64,000 bases of DNA from the NCBI GenBank assembly GCA_030407085.1, contig CM059585.1:89728501-89792500 (forward strand). The letters are read 5' to 3'. The notes below the pieces were generated by a model. It ran no database searches, was not told the DNA's origin, and saw nothing but the letters and a program-made list of their open reading frames with translations. Source of the stretch: Trichopria drosophilae (Eukaryota > Arthropoda > Insecta > Hymenoptera > Diapriidae). The position numbers and the translations under genes were made by a program. Shown here piece by piece: positions 13,240-26,031 of this stretch (position 1 is its first letter; the number at the start of each line of letters is the position of its first letter).

Positions 13240-13470
13240 AAGTCATCTTGAACCGGTCATAAATCACAACAAAACGACATCCATCTATCACATCTTCATC
13301 ACCTCTACCTGTCACTATAATGCATAATGTGCACATAATGATATTGATCGATGCTCTCGTCAAGATTGATCTTCTTGGTGTCAATTCGATTGGTTTCGAT
13401 TACGTCGAATTCGTCTCACCGCTGCTGCATTCATAATGCCGTTATGTGACGTTAATGACCATCAAATTTA
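13240..13470. promoter_or_regulatory. Candidate noncoding regulatory block with Exd-Hox-like site
   Basis: The sequence is more complex than its AT-rich flanks. The minus strand at 13256-13266 reads TGATTTATGAC, a good fit to an Exd-Hox composite site. Further ATAATG and TTAATGAC homeodomain-type cores occur at about 13318-13345 and 13432-13458. Function is inference. Confidence 0.25.
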
Positions 13471-15849
13471 TACTCTCATTTTATTAGACATGTTCTTTAC
13501 ACAATTATCAACATTATGAAAAAGAGGTGAACTGCACTCGTCAGAGAGCTTTGACCTCTAATGTCGCGAGAATAACGGCAGACATTTTTCAATATGACAT
13601 TGATTTTGATATCATTTGTAAAAAGCAGTTGCGTAATAATCATAGATTTTAATGGCATTTCTGTTTACACTCGAATAGAACTTTCCGTTCAAAGTGCATT
13701 GAACTGGTCCGAAGAGCATATATATATACGTTAAAATTCGGGAGGAATTTTTAAATTATATACACAAGTTTTTGTGATTTTTACCGATTTAATAGCGTTC
13801 ATCATTCCATTTAACCTTTCACTTGTATTCAGTCGTGTCAATGCTCTCGCTTTTCCGATATGGAAATGATTTTTCACTCTTCCTCTAATAACATGCTTTC
13901 ATGTCTGTCTCTATTTGGATGTCCGTTTTTTAAAATATAATTTTGCAACCAAATGTTAACTAAATAAGTTAGATAAATAAGTTGAAGCATGCAGAAACTT
14001 TGAACGTAAAATATTGAATTTATCAGTATTCTAAAGTTGCAAATTTTGAAATTACATTATTTATCTTTATTAAATTTGAAATCTAAAATAAAAGAAAATG
14101 TTATTTAACGATTTTCATTTGAGTTATTAAAATCCGAATGTAAAATTTTTGTAATTATTGAAAAACACGCTATAAAGGGATGAAACAAATTTGTTATATA
14201 ACATTACGTGTATCCGTTAATTCTTTGGGGGCTGTAACGCATTTATATTATGCAATCATTAAAAACTGTAAATATGTAAAAATTTGCAGTTTTTTGCTGG
14301 TTAATAATAATAGATTAATAAATCAATAAGTGTGCATTCGTACGCTAACAAAAATGGAAAAAAAACAGAATTCGGGTTGGTTTAACTAGAGATATAGTTA
14401 AAACTATTATTTTTATATTTAAACTACCCAGAAGTCTGGTTTTTACTAGAAGAAAAAAATAGTACGGTTATATTTAACCAATCATTTTTTTTAATGTAGG
14501 ATATAAGCCGTATTAAAAATTTGGATTCTGCGAGAAAAGTCCAATAAGAATTGACTCTTACTGGTGGGACTACAGCATTTTTGGGCTGTAAATAGATACT
14601 CAAAAATGCCAAACTTAATTTTTGACCCCTTTGACCTTTAATATCTCAAAACCTAGACTCAAATGGTTATTGCGGCCGTCATATTTTGATTAGGGATGGC
14701 GAAAAATGGATAAGGGCACAACATTTTGTTGGACTGTGTAATAGTTTTTGAAAATTCGTCTCTTACAGCAAGATAATGATCAGAACTTCTCAAGCACTAC
14801 AAAACGAGTATAATGAAGTAAACATTATCCTTTCACTACTGTACTCTAAATGATGGAGAAATTAAAAATAATGCGATGAAACATTCAATAAAATGTATAA
14901 GTCCGCAAAATGTTTAAAATAATCTAATATAAATCTAATATAAAATTAAAAAAAAATAAGTACAAAAGTAACAAAAAATTTGTATTCTAACAACATTTCT
15001 GATATTATTGTACAGTCAATAAAATAATCGACATGAAATCAGAATCATTCTTTTCAGAATAATAATATAATTCCGTTCTTTGATTGTTTTAAAAATCCTT
15101 AGAAGTAAAAAAATCACAGCGCGTTTAAAAATTGCTGAACATCCTTGATTCGAGATTAATGAAAATATCAAAGATCGTATTTTAACAAGGGGAAGTTCTC
15201 GAACGTATCTTTTAATTATCGTTTCAGCCTTGTTTCCTCACGAAATTAATCTAATAATGATAAGACAACATGTACTACGAATATAATGTAATAGAGAATG
15301 CGGAAGGTATACTTTGATGAGGTAATAAGTATACATTTTGCAGTAAATCAGAAATCATCATCATTAAGCGATATATGCAGTCGTGAATTTGAATTTACCC
15401 ACGATTATTCTCGATGAAAACAAAAATGTTCAAATATTCAGAATTACCAGAAGAAATCCTAATTATTTCCGCATTCTATGATATTTTCGAAATCTATATC
15501 GATTAAGTGTTTACAAACCTGGACAGCATTAGGATATAGGAAGTTTTTACAAATTTTAATTGCTAATTTTTGGAAGTAACGAGTTTGCAACTATCAATAG
15601 TAGCACTTACACTTAAGCATTATCCAATTTAAACAAATGTTAATATTATCTTAAAGAAAGTCGGTAAAAAATACATTTTCAATTTAAACAAATATTGTTA
15701 AAATGTCACGTGTAATTGAATTTTAGCAAAATCACGAACATAAATTTGAAATGTACATTCTAATAATGTATTAAAATTTAATGAATATAAAAATTAATAC
15801 TGTAAATTTCATTTCATTATGCATGAAATATAATCTAAAAATGCTTTAA
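13471..15849. other. AT-rich sequence, nothing recognised
   Basis: No gene or convincing repeat. The short frame at 14424-14612 (-) resembles no family. Confidence 0.45.
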
Positions 15850-16181
15850 GGGAATTCTAAAGTGATCGACCGATAAGGTAGGAATTTTCACTAAAAACCA
15901 TAAATAAAAAGTGACTGAATAACATTTTTAAAATTCGGGCTTTTTTAAGTCCACTATAAACAATTTCCTTAATTGAGAATTGACCGAGAATTTTCGGAAA
16001 TAATCTCAGAAAATTCTCGATCAGTTTTCAATGAATATCTTTGGTATTTTCTAGGATACTGTCCGTAGTAATTAGAATTATCCTTAAAGGACCCAAATTT
16101 TGAAAAATCGATTCAGTCATTTTTTATTTACGGTTTTTAGTGAAAATCCAACCATTATAGGCCGAGCAATTAAGAACCGCC
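15850..16181. mobile_element. TTAA-flanked piggyBac-like MITE, 332 bp
   Basis: TTAA occurs at 15846-15849 and 16182-16185. The arms are inverted copies over about 70 bp, most clearly TTTTCACTAAAAACC near 15888 and its mirror GGTTTTTAGTGAAAA near 16131. No coding capacity. Confidence 0.65.
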
Positions 16182-16185
16182 TTAA

Positions 16186-18119
16186 GCCTTATGTTCATGA
16201 TGCACATTTGTTCCCATTGAAGTTACAAACTCGTTAAATCGAATGTAATAATGGGCATTGACCTTACGTTAAATTTAATTCGTCGTCTATAGAAATGACG
16301 TGATAATGGTTTTTTTAAACAGTATATATTTTTCTTGAACTATGAAAATAATGACGTTCGAATAAATAATTTGAAATTGTCTTGCGGCCACTATACTTAG
16401 TTTTTTGTCCACGTAATTTAATAACATTTTCAGAATATTATACCTTGTCTTCGAATGTATTATAAATAAGTATCTCCCTGCGTTGTAAAAATAGTTGCAC
16501 TATTTTCTTTATTATTATTTTAAATCTGCTGGGAATTGTTTTAGTTCGCTAAATGAGAAAATGTGTTTATTTATGTAATTTAATTAGGAATTTTAAAGAA
16601 ATAAAACAGTTACTTCAAATAAAGAAATAGCTATGACGTGTTAAATTATAACTATTTATTTTTCGGCGAATGAAAATAAATGATCTGTGTAGCTAAATGA
16701 TTACTAAAATAAAATACGATATGAGCATATTTATTTTAATAATAGCAATTCAAAGAATATTTCCTTTCTTTAATAAGTCTAGCGTAATGTAAAAACATTT
16801 CTTCAGAATCCAAATGAATATTTATATAGCAATATTGAAATTAATATTAACTTGAATAAACTAAATTATAAATTTTAGTGTGCAGAAGAATAAAAAATGC
16901 CTATATAATGAATATATCTTGAAAAATACCTGCCTAAAAATGTATCCTGACCTGGCCATAAAAGTTATCGAATAGAGAGCACAACAATAGTCCATCAATC
17001 AACTGACCTAAAAAGTAATAGCGGACGAAGATGGCGATCCATAAAAATAGAAACAAGAAGTATTCATTTCTTGAGAATGTGGTGGAGAGTATCCCTAGAT
17101 AATAACGATGAAAGAGGAAGATGGACTTGGATAATAATCTGAAAGAAACATAGGGTATGTAATCCAGCGAAGTTGAATAATTATGAAGATTAGATTTATC
17201 AAATCTTGGCTAGAATCGCGTTTACAGTGAAACTTCGTGCAGTTGGGAAATGAATCTGAAGATGAATGCGAAGAAGAAGAAGAAGATGAAGTCTACGTAT
17301 GCATCCAGACGGACTCATAACATGACGATCCTTAAGGGGAAGATGAATTGAGATGAGAATTCTGATACGAAACGATTAAAACATGAACTTCACAAGAACA
17401 AAATGTTATATTAAAGAAAGAAGCGGATGGAAATTAAATTCTAAAGATCATAAATTATCAAAGCAAAACCACGTGATTTGCAATTTCTTTACAAAATTAC
17501 TAACTAAAATTGGAATTTATTTTTATAGCGTAAACCGTTTAGAAATGCCCTCGATGTTGATCATCCTTTTTAGGCCAACAATTTGCATAATAATATTTTC
17601 TGCATGAAAAAAATGAAAACATAATTAAACTTTTGTGCCTTCCAGCACATAGTAGTATTTCAGATAATAAGGAAGCTAACGAGATTGTGAAAGCAGCTAC
17701 GGAGAGCACATTACTAGTTTAACTTCAATTCTACATTCTCACTTACTTCAGCCCCTAAAAAACACATTGGACCATTTCAGACACATAAGTCATTATAATA
17801 ACACTTATTTACTTGTCCATTTGTTTGCCATTTCATTCGTATTTCATGCAATGTTCTCAATTTTTATTTTCTCGGTTTCAGGAGGCATTCTAATGTGACA
17901 GGTTTCAAAAATCACTTGTTTTTTCCCATTTTTCGATAGTTTATAAGCTCTGCGCACAAGTGGAAGGAAACACGTATGGTACGGCTATTGCTGATTAGTT
18001 GAAATAATGTGTTTTTAATCTGTAATTGTTTACGGCTATAATTAATAAACAGAGGTAAACAAATTTGCCTTTTTGGGAATCTAATTCGTTAACAGAGAGA
18101 AATTCGTAATCTTCCATTA
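16186..18119. other. AT-rich sequence with a purine-rich patch
   Basis: A GAA/GATGAA-rich stretch lies at about 17255-17300. The frame at 17383-17607 (+, 74 codons) has no recognisable motif. No gene is supported. Confidence 0.4.
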
Positions 18120-18139
18120 TGGTGATTTTGAAGAGCATC

Positions 18140-18350
18140 CAACATTTTTTAAAAGTTTTCAGCCGACATATTGATTTCGCCATTTTGAATTTTGAAAATT
18201 TGATAACTGATTTACGATTAGTGACACAGGAATCCCCATGTACTAAGTTTCATCCAAATCAAGCAGTTTCTGATGTTGATCCGCGATATTTGATCCGCTA
18301 TTTTGAATTTCGAAAATCTGATCTAAAACCGCCAAGTACCAAGTTTGGAG
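18140..18350 (-). repeat. ~120-bp dispersed units, two inverted copies
   Basis: CGCCATTTTGAATTTTGAAAA near 18178 and CGCTATTTTGAATTTCGAAAA near 18296 are about 118 bp apart, each with the flanking blocks of the family. The 81-codon frame at 18119-18364 is a translation of this repeat. Confidence 0.65.
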
Positions 18351-18369
18351 TTAGTTATATGTAAGGAAA

Positions 18370-19429
18370 TATTCGTGCAATACTGTTTGTTTAATTATTT
18401 ATTTAATTAGTTGAGTATGTACAACAAATTAATAACGCGATTATTTTTCATCATTTTGTACGTCTACAAAACGGAAAATAATTTAAAAAAGATTGTGCCA
18501 CTAAAAAAAAATTCATTTTTTTTTTAAACTCAAAAGTTAGAAGTTTCAGAGATTTGCCTATATTTGATTCAACCCATGCTAATGACGCTTGGAATTTATT
18601 GCTCCTCAGGTAGAAATTACGGTAGCTAGCAGGAGTTACTAACCAGCGGAGTACCGACGTAGTACACTAAAGGCGGTGTTACATCAGTTACACGGTAAGT
18701 GGCTGCGTCGTCTAGTACTGAAATTGGGAGGCGAGCCAATACAGACTGCGGTACCAGATCAGTACTAGTCCCGTACTCAAATTTGGAGTTAAATCAGTAG
18801 TGACTGCAGTATCAGATCATTATTGGTCCCTTAGTGGTATCCAGTAATATATCACTAATCTTCATAACTACCGACAGGAATTGATCACGAATGCAGAACT
18901 GGTCCAGTAATGACCGCCGAAGTTCACAAATTCGTTTTCCTTCTCCAGAGACTCGTATACCACATCCAGTTACATATCCCAAGTTTGAAAAGTTGGAGTC
19001 GAACGAAAGACATCTTTTTTCTTGACATGCAAAAAATGTATACGTCAATCAACTAATCAAGAAATTAAAACAAATGGCTTTGATGGCGCTATAAATGTCT
19101 TTTTTTTACTATTTTACCCTTCACCAAAAAATTTAAATCTCCATATACTCTCCCTGATCTATGAATAAAATTCTTCGCCTGCATAGGAACCACAAAACAA
19201 TTAACGATTCCAAAAGGAATCGTCACGCATGTCACGCAATTGGTCAGTGCCCATGACTATTTATCAGGTTTTTTCATGTTCACGCGTTTTTACTGCAAAA
19301 CCTTTTTGCGCAGCATCACATCAAGAATTATGGAAACCTGAAGATTAATATCCACTAAGGTCAGTATCTACAATGATGTTTTTACTTTGTGGTATGTTTA
19401 CTGCCTCTGCAATATTTACGTTTGTCGAA
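18370..19429. other. Unassigned sequence
   Basis: Mixed composition, including a patch rich in CAGTACTAGT/GTACT words at about 18640-18840. No gene or element recognised. Confidence 0.35.
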
Positions 19430-20750
19430 ATACCTTTCCTAATATTGAAGAGATATCGATGCAACGGTAGAAGGAGCCGTGCATAATACAGCAGCCAACG
19501 ATATGCCGACATAGCCTACTTTCAGAGAAGAACTCTTCTGGGTTCTGAAAACTTAGGCAAAAACCTTATACCGGGCATAATTGTAAAAATATCAGTTCCC
19601 TTTGTGCAACTCGAAAATGGTCTGGAAATAGCATATAGCAAATCTGCAACATTCCACTCTAAACGCAAGAGTCAACTAAACCAGCTCGTAGAACAAGGGG
19701 TAGGCAAAAATAATTATGAGAAGAATGGCAATAAAAGAAGAATGCGCTTCGAAACAATCGAATAAAGAAGAGACAGAAAAAGGTCGACTTAGACTAGATA
19801 TCAGCCTGGTAAGAGACCCTAGCTCGATTAAGTGTCCGCTTCCCTCCAGCGACTCCCAACGACCTTCGAGCATCATCAGAAGCAGCGGAACGCGAGGAAG
19901 AGGAAGATGAGGCCATGGAAGAGCAACGAGCATAAGACGAGGAGGAAGAAAATCCGCAAGGGTTCGAGGTCCTAGAAATTCCGGTACAACGGTCTGCGGC
20001 ATGGCAGCAGACTGATTGACCCTCATTAAGAGCGGTTCGTACGGCAAAATGCGGCGGGAGGAAGTCTCGGGACTCGCGATTATAATAGAATCGCAGTTTG
20101 CTCTTCCTCGGAGCAGCATGAAAGACGGTCTTCCCACAGGTGCCCAACGACGGCATATTCCACCTTTCGCATCCGCCCCATGACTGGAGAAGACGATGAC
20201 TTCATGAGGCCTGCCTCCATGAGCTCCTCGACATTTCGGCCTCAACGGACCGAGAAATCATCGGATGCATACCGGACCGCGGAACTCGAGTCGACTTATT
20301 TGAGTCGTTTCGCCCTTTCCGAATGCCTAACTGTAAAACGGCGCGACGACGGTTCCGTGTTCCCCCCAGTCAAGACCCAACTTCTTCCTATTCGAAATTA
20401 TACTCGTTAGAGTGAGCACGGAATTAGAAGCAAGAGGGATTCGACATATCACAGACTCGAGGCTGGAATATTTTATTGCGCATTGTCGTTTAGCATTCGC
20501 GAATCGCTTTCGTAATTGGACGAAGGATCGTGCGAAACCTGCACGTTGCGTGAGTTTCGGGAATTTACTCGAATTTGCCGAGATGCTTTTCCCTTTGCAT
20601 GCGAGAATTCGCTGGATGCTTCGAGAATTGAAAAAGAAATCCGTGAGAATCACCTGACAAGAAAAGTGAAGGAGATGCTTTATATCAGTACGACGACCAG
20701 CACTTGATGACGATCTTGTCGGTAATACCCCTGACCATGATGTTGAGATC
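19430..20750. other. GC-richer block, function unknown
   Basis: Higher GC and CpG than neighbours. Several overlapping frames exist (for example 189 codons at 19676-20245 minus, 141 at 20327-20752 minus), but none shows a domain, signal peptide or catalytic motif I recognise. Plus-strand reading around 19630-20000 is rich in Lys, Arg and Glu but broken by stops. It could be a decayed gene, a retroelement remnant or conserved noncoding DNA. Confidence 0.25.
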
Positions 20751-21381
20751 ATTATGATTAATGGCCATTAAAAATTTGAGATTTCGATCGTAATGCCATG
20801 CAAAAAATCTGATATCGCATGATCAAGATTTTACGTAGAGCGCTGATGATGATGGGTAAAAAAGAAATCCGTATAATTATGAATGCTGAGGCAGGATACA
20901 GTAATTATTTGTTCTACATCAGATGTCAGATCTTACCTTCTTCATAGCGCCAATAACAATAATTAAATTAGGCTAACTATCAAATTGGAAAAATATTATA
21001 AAGATGACAATTGTTTGGAAGTAGAGCTTTCTGGCACAGAATAATTGCTCAGTTATAATTCTGTCGAATATAGCAACATCCCAAACCATCGTAGTGATGG
21101 CAATACAAAATGTACTTCTGGTGAACGTTACCGAATAAAACCCATTATCTCTAATATTCAAAATTATAATAAAGCTCTCAAGTAACCCACAGACTGGAAC
21201 TGTTTTTACAACCGCAGGTTCAGAGGCCACTAAAATTATAAATTAAAAATAACAGGTAAAACTTCTAAACTATGTTCATGTAGGTTTATAAATCCATAGA
21301 ATTATTATAACACTTAGTTATAAATGATATCCTAACACTAAGAGAATTTTTCTGGTTAAAAGTCCCATAGTGCCTAGCTCT
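20751..21381. other. AT-rich sequence, nothing recognised
   Basis: No supported feature. The 85-codon minus-strand frame at 20973-21230 has no recognisable motif. Confidence 0.4.
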
Positions 21382-21545
21382 AGCGGAATATACTTGCAAT
21401 ATGCGCAAAAGTGCCATACTAGTATTGAAAATTACCTTACATTGAGGGATTTTTCAATGTAAGTATGGCAAACTTTCAATGCCAGTATAGAAATGTTTAA
21501 CATCAATATGACACTTTTGCGCATACTGCATGTATATCCTGCTGG
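21382..21545. repeat. Fold-back, ~164 bp
   Basis: AGCGGAATATACTTGCA at 21382 and ATGCGCAAAAGTG at about 21401 mirror CACTTTTGCGCAT and ATGTATATCCTGCT at the right end. Arms are about 60 bp with a short centre. A small MITE is likely; a hairpin transcript is possible. Confidence 0.6.
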
Positions 21546-24500
21546 AAAAAGACAGTACGGGATCGTTGATTACAAAAGTTCTCTTAGTATACCGAGTTAG
21601 CACAAATTCCGCACAAGAGTAAATTGAGTAAATTGAAAATAGCACCTTAATATTTGACATGTAACCTATATTTTTCTAGACCTGTGCACTATTTTATTTG
21701 CATTGGCATGAGTGGATACCAAAATCCCCGCTGCTTGAAATTCCGACGTTCAAAATCCCGACTCGTCTAAATAATACCGGGTTGAAAATAGCGGAGCGTC
21801 GAACTAAAAACCAAAATCAAGTCGATGTTTTGGCAGTCGAATTTTTTAGCGTTGAGTTTTGCACGTTAAAACGTTGAGAGATCGGTATTTTGGTACTGAC
21901 TAAGTGTTAACGATGGAAAAACTCTTTTAGCACATTAAGGCAGCAGGTGCTAAATGAAAAGGAGGGGGAATAATATATCAATCCCACGTAAGAATGTTCA
22001 TGAATGTTACATATACATATTTTCTGAAAAAGAAGTGTTCTGTCATATTTTACACCTGAAACTAATTCTTTTTCTTTTTAATGTGAATTCAACTTCATTT
22101 CTCATTTAACCTACAGGGTTAGTATCGTCATGTATCGAATTATTTCATATATATGATCAAGGACGATTTCTTAGAACACACAGATTGTTCATTACAATTG
22201 ATCTATCAACTCTCTATTTTAAAAGTATAATTTTCACACACCGACCACACAAACACTAAAGTCCGCATACTTCCTTTTGATCGACGTAGCACTTTAATTT
22301 ATCACTTTACTTCTTACTTATAAGTCCTTTTTAATTGTTCTTCTACACGCATATTCTTCTGCTTAAAGAGGGCTGAGACGGTTACCATGCATGTTATTTC
22401 ACCCCAATTCCGCTTGAGACCTCAGCAATGTTGGGATGAATAAAAGCTCCTTCGAACGTTTGACGGTTGAATCCAAGGTGTTGACATCGCCGAATAAGAT
22501 TTAAACCGCCTTATCCTGGTCACTGCATTGTCCTGGGGCTTCAACCGACCGGTTGAAGCCAACAGATTGAACCAAGCGATGTCCACCTTTTAGCCTGTGA
22601 ACCTGGCTCTTCGATATTCACCAAATATTGGAGTCAATCCTGAGTGATGAATTAATGCGTTAATGGTCACTTGGAAAAATTTAAAGGTTTTTCGACAACA
22701 AACTTCTTCCTCTTCCTCTGTCGTTCTACCTCCAATTGCCTCGTTTGGTTGGGGTTACCGCCCACTCATCAATCCCCACTATTTCAGTTTGCCTTTTTGG
22801 CAATCATAAGTCGCTACTGTCTCCCCCTCTCTTTACAAACTTTCCGCGCACAATTCAAATTTGCATTGATTGTTACAAAGTATCGTTACACACCTTCTGT
22901 AATGAAAGATGTTGGTATGACGGACGCAATACTCTGCGCCCTCACAAGCTACACAGAGAACAATATTTATTCGACTTTCTTGTAAATATTGCCACGTCAA
23001 AAAGGTGTATTTAATTTACGGATATTTTTCTGCCTGAAATTTTCTGGCTAATCCAGTTATATTTTCTGGCCAAGCGCAAATATACGAAAAGTTAATTTTA
23101 GCCACACTTAGACGCTAATATACACCACAAATGATTTTTTCTTAAAAATGAGAGCATTCCGTTGCTCATACTTACTGATACTATAATATCCTTTTATTGT
23201 TTGTCGTTGAAAGATGATCTTATACATTTTACGTTAACGATTAAAACTACAAAATGTAGATTAAATTCGTTCAAGGAATTTAGAATATCAGACACTTCAA
23301 ATGGTTCAAAATGATGAAAGAAGAAATAATAACTTCGTACTGTTTAGCGTTCCAAAAGTTCCTTTTTGCTGACATATCTGTTTGTTTACACATTATAATT
23401 CGATTTTTTTCAATCAAATTAATGACATGGGAAGACAAATATTTGAGATATGAGATTCTACACAATGAATCGTACGGAAAATCCCCTGAGAAAGAAAGAA
23501 TGTCACACTTTTCGACTCTGTATTTGATTTCGAACCAAAAGGGTCACACAATTTCCACGTGACCGTTGTTGGCTCCAAAGTTCAAACTTAAAAAAAATGA
23601 AGACGATTGACAGAGACGAAGAAATGAAAAGTAAAATATGTGCGAGAATTGGTAATAATGCGGTAACATTTGAACAAGCGTTAGAAAAGAGAACGAAGAT
23701 CCATTAGCGCGTTTACTCGTAAAGTAACTTCTGCTCGGCTTGACAGTCATGGAGGGAAAACATCGATACGTAACTGTTATGAATTCCGGTGTCTCATTCA
23801 TAGTTTATTTTTACGTAATATGGATAATATAAATTTATACAGGATCCAGTAGTTTGGTAAGTAACTTTTTGAGAATCAAATGGATCTCGTTGAAGACCAA
23901 TCTGACCAATATAATACCAATACATTAAATTAAATTTTAATGGTCGATAGTTAAAATAATTGTACAATGTATCCTTAATGTCGTTAAAATATATTTTTAG
24001 TTTTGTTTGGGACAATTTTTTAAGTGCGTTAATTTTTTGTGTGACGATTTAGTACACGGAGATATATGGATTATGAGCAAAGGTATGATAATCTCATTGT
24101 TATACCCGCTTATAATTATAGTACCGAGTAATTTGCCTATAAAATGTTCAATTTAAATCAATATTCTAATTATTTTTTAAAGCAATGTTGATGTAGTCAA
24201 TAATATGCATATTTACATGTATATAATTTTTTTTCTATGAATGGCCTATAATATTTTGACTGGTTTCCTATTGTAGTTTTTCTTTAGTTGCTCATCAACA
24301 TTCATCGAAAAGTTTTTACGGAAACTTATCAATACAAAACTCTTATCCTCAAACTCTTTTTAGTCTAAAAACTATAAAATATAAATATTAAAAATGTATC
24401 TTCTCTTAACATTTTTAATATTTTTCAAAGCTGATTTTTTTCTGTGCAAATTTTGTAATTTCGAACAACCTCTCTCATGAAAAAATATATAACTGGTGAA

Positions 24501-24600
24501 GAAAGAAAAATTCTAAACTGATAAAAAATTAAAATTTTTAATTTTTGGCCATCTTATATGTTTTTAGGTCCGAAATGATGAAAAAAAAATAAATATATAT
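21546..24600. other. Sequence without a supported gene
   Basis: A perfect 11-bp inverted repeat with a 2-bp spacer, GGCTTCAACCG/CGGTTGAAGCC, lies at 22538-22561. Overlapping frames at 22671-23014 have no recognised domain. No clear transposon ends were found. Confidence 0.35.
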
Positions 24601-25753
24601 GGAACGTTCCGCGTCAAGTGGGACAAAGCTCTGCCCAAAATTGATATGGACGGATTTTCACGTATGAGGGCGGAAAATGTTCGTTTTTAAAAGGGCTATC
24701 GAAAGTCGTGTGGCATATATGCATATTTCTAAATGGCGTCATAGTTATGGCGGCTTAAAGGTGTAAATATAAAATTTCGGTTCCATCAGAGGTTCACAAA
24801 ACTGCGAAAAGTTGCTGAATTCATCTAAAACTCGTTATTTGGGTTGTTTTGGGGTTGTTGATTATGAATCTCGACTCAAAATTATGAAATTCAAAATGGC
24901 GGATCCAATATGGCGTACCAAACATTCAAAAAGGGCATGCTTTCATAATGAACTCGAATAGTCAATTGAGTGTATACAGGTATTCTGGTGCAGCTGAACC
25001 ACTTACAGTCCTACAATACTGAAACTACTACTTGCATGTCAAGAAAGATTTCACAGGAATGAAAACAATCTATGAAAATTTCAAAAGGTAAAAAAACAAT
25101 AAAAATGACGAAAAATAACAAAAAAAAAAATAAAAAATACGAAAAATAAAAAAAAAATGCAGACAACAATCGCCACGTCCACGTTCGTGTCTCTGGATTC
25201 GACTGAGTGCGGCTTAATTTAAATTCCAGATTCATGATCAGCTTCTACAAGAACCCCCCAAAAACGAGTTTTAGCTGAATCAAGCAACTTTATTTTTGTC
25301 GGTACGCCATATTGCATCCACCATTTTGAATTTCATCATTTTAAGTTGAGATTTAAAACGAGCGGCCACGAACCCCCCCCCCCCCCCCCCCCCGAAAAAC
25401 AAGTTTTAGATGAATTGAGCAACTTTTAATTTTTTTACCGCCATGTTGGATCGGCCATTTTGAATTTCATAATTTTAAGTCGAGATTCATAATCAACAAC
25501 CCCAAAACAACCCAAATAACGAGTTTTAGATGAATTCAGCAACTTTTCGCAGTTTTGTGAACCTCTGATGGAACCGAAATTTTATATTTACACCTTTAAG
25601 CCGCCATAACTATGACGCCATTTAGAAATATGCATATATGCCACACGACTTTCGATAGCCCTTTTAAAAACGAACATTTTCCGCCCTCATACGTGAAAAT
25701 CCGTCCATACCAATTTTGGGCAGAGCTTTGTCCCACTTGACGCGGAACGTCCC
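24601..25753. mobile_element. Long-TIR fold-back element containing ~120-bp units
   Basis: The left terminus GGAACGTTCCGCGTC mirrors GACGCGGAACGTCCC at the right. Arms extend about 300 bp (24601-24920 and 25437-25753) and include diverged ~120-bp dispersed units, one forward on the left and about three inverted on the right. No transposase is present. The right half contains a C homopolymer and the middle an A-rich tract. ATAT lies at both edges, so the target duplication is uncertain. Confidence 0.7.
25373..25393 (+). repeat. Poly-C homopolymer, 21 nt
   Basis: An uninterrupted run of 21 C residues, an unusual tract in such AT-rich DNA. Its exact length is prone to sequencing error. Confidence 0.85.
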
Positions 25754-26026
25754 ATATAATTTTAATATAAAGGTGGTGACTCCCCTTAATATTGTAAACA
25801 CAATTAACACATGATTACTTTATTTATTATATGTAACTATATTACGAGTAATAATATTATTTGTAACGATTATAACCACACGTAGTACTATCAAATGAAT
25901 TTGTTTATCAATTTAATTAGTTTATTCGACGTTACAAGCTCATATTGCAGAAACGGACTCCTATTTCGTATATTTGAAAATTTGAAACCATAATCTAAAT
26001 AAATTTAATATTTCATTTAATTATTT
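25754..26026. other. AT-rich spacer
   Basis: I see nothing in this short AT-rich stretch between the fold-back and the solo LTR. Confidence 0.5.
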
Positions 26027-26031
26027 GTTTT

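Noticed and set aside
19676..20752. Long overlapping frames as a candidate gene
   Set aside because: Frames are open on both strands in a GC-richer block with no recognisable domain. I list the block only as unassigned.
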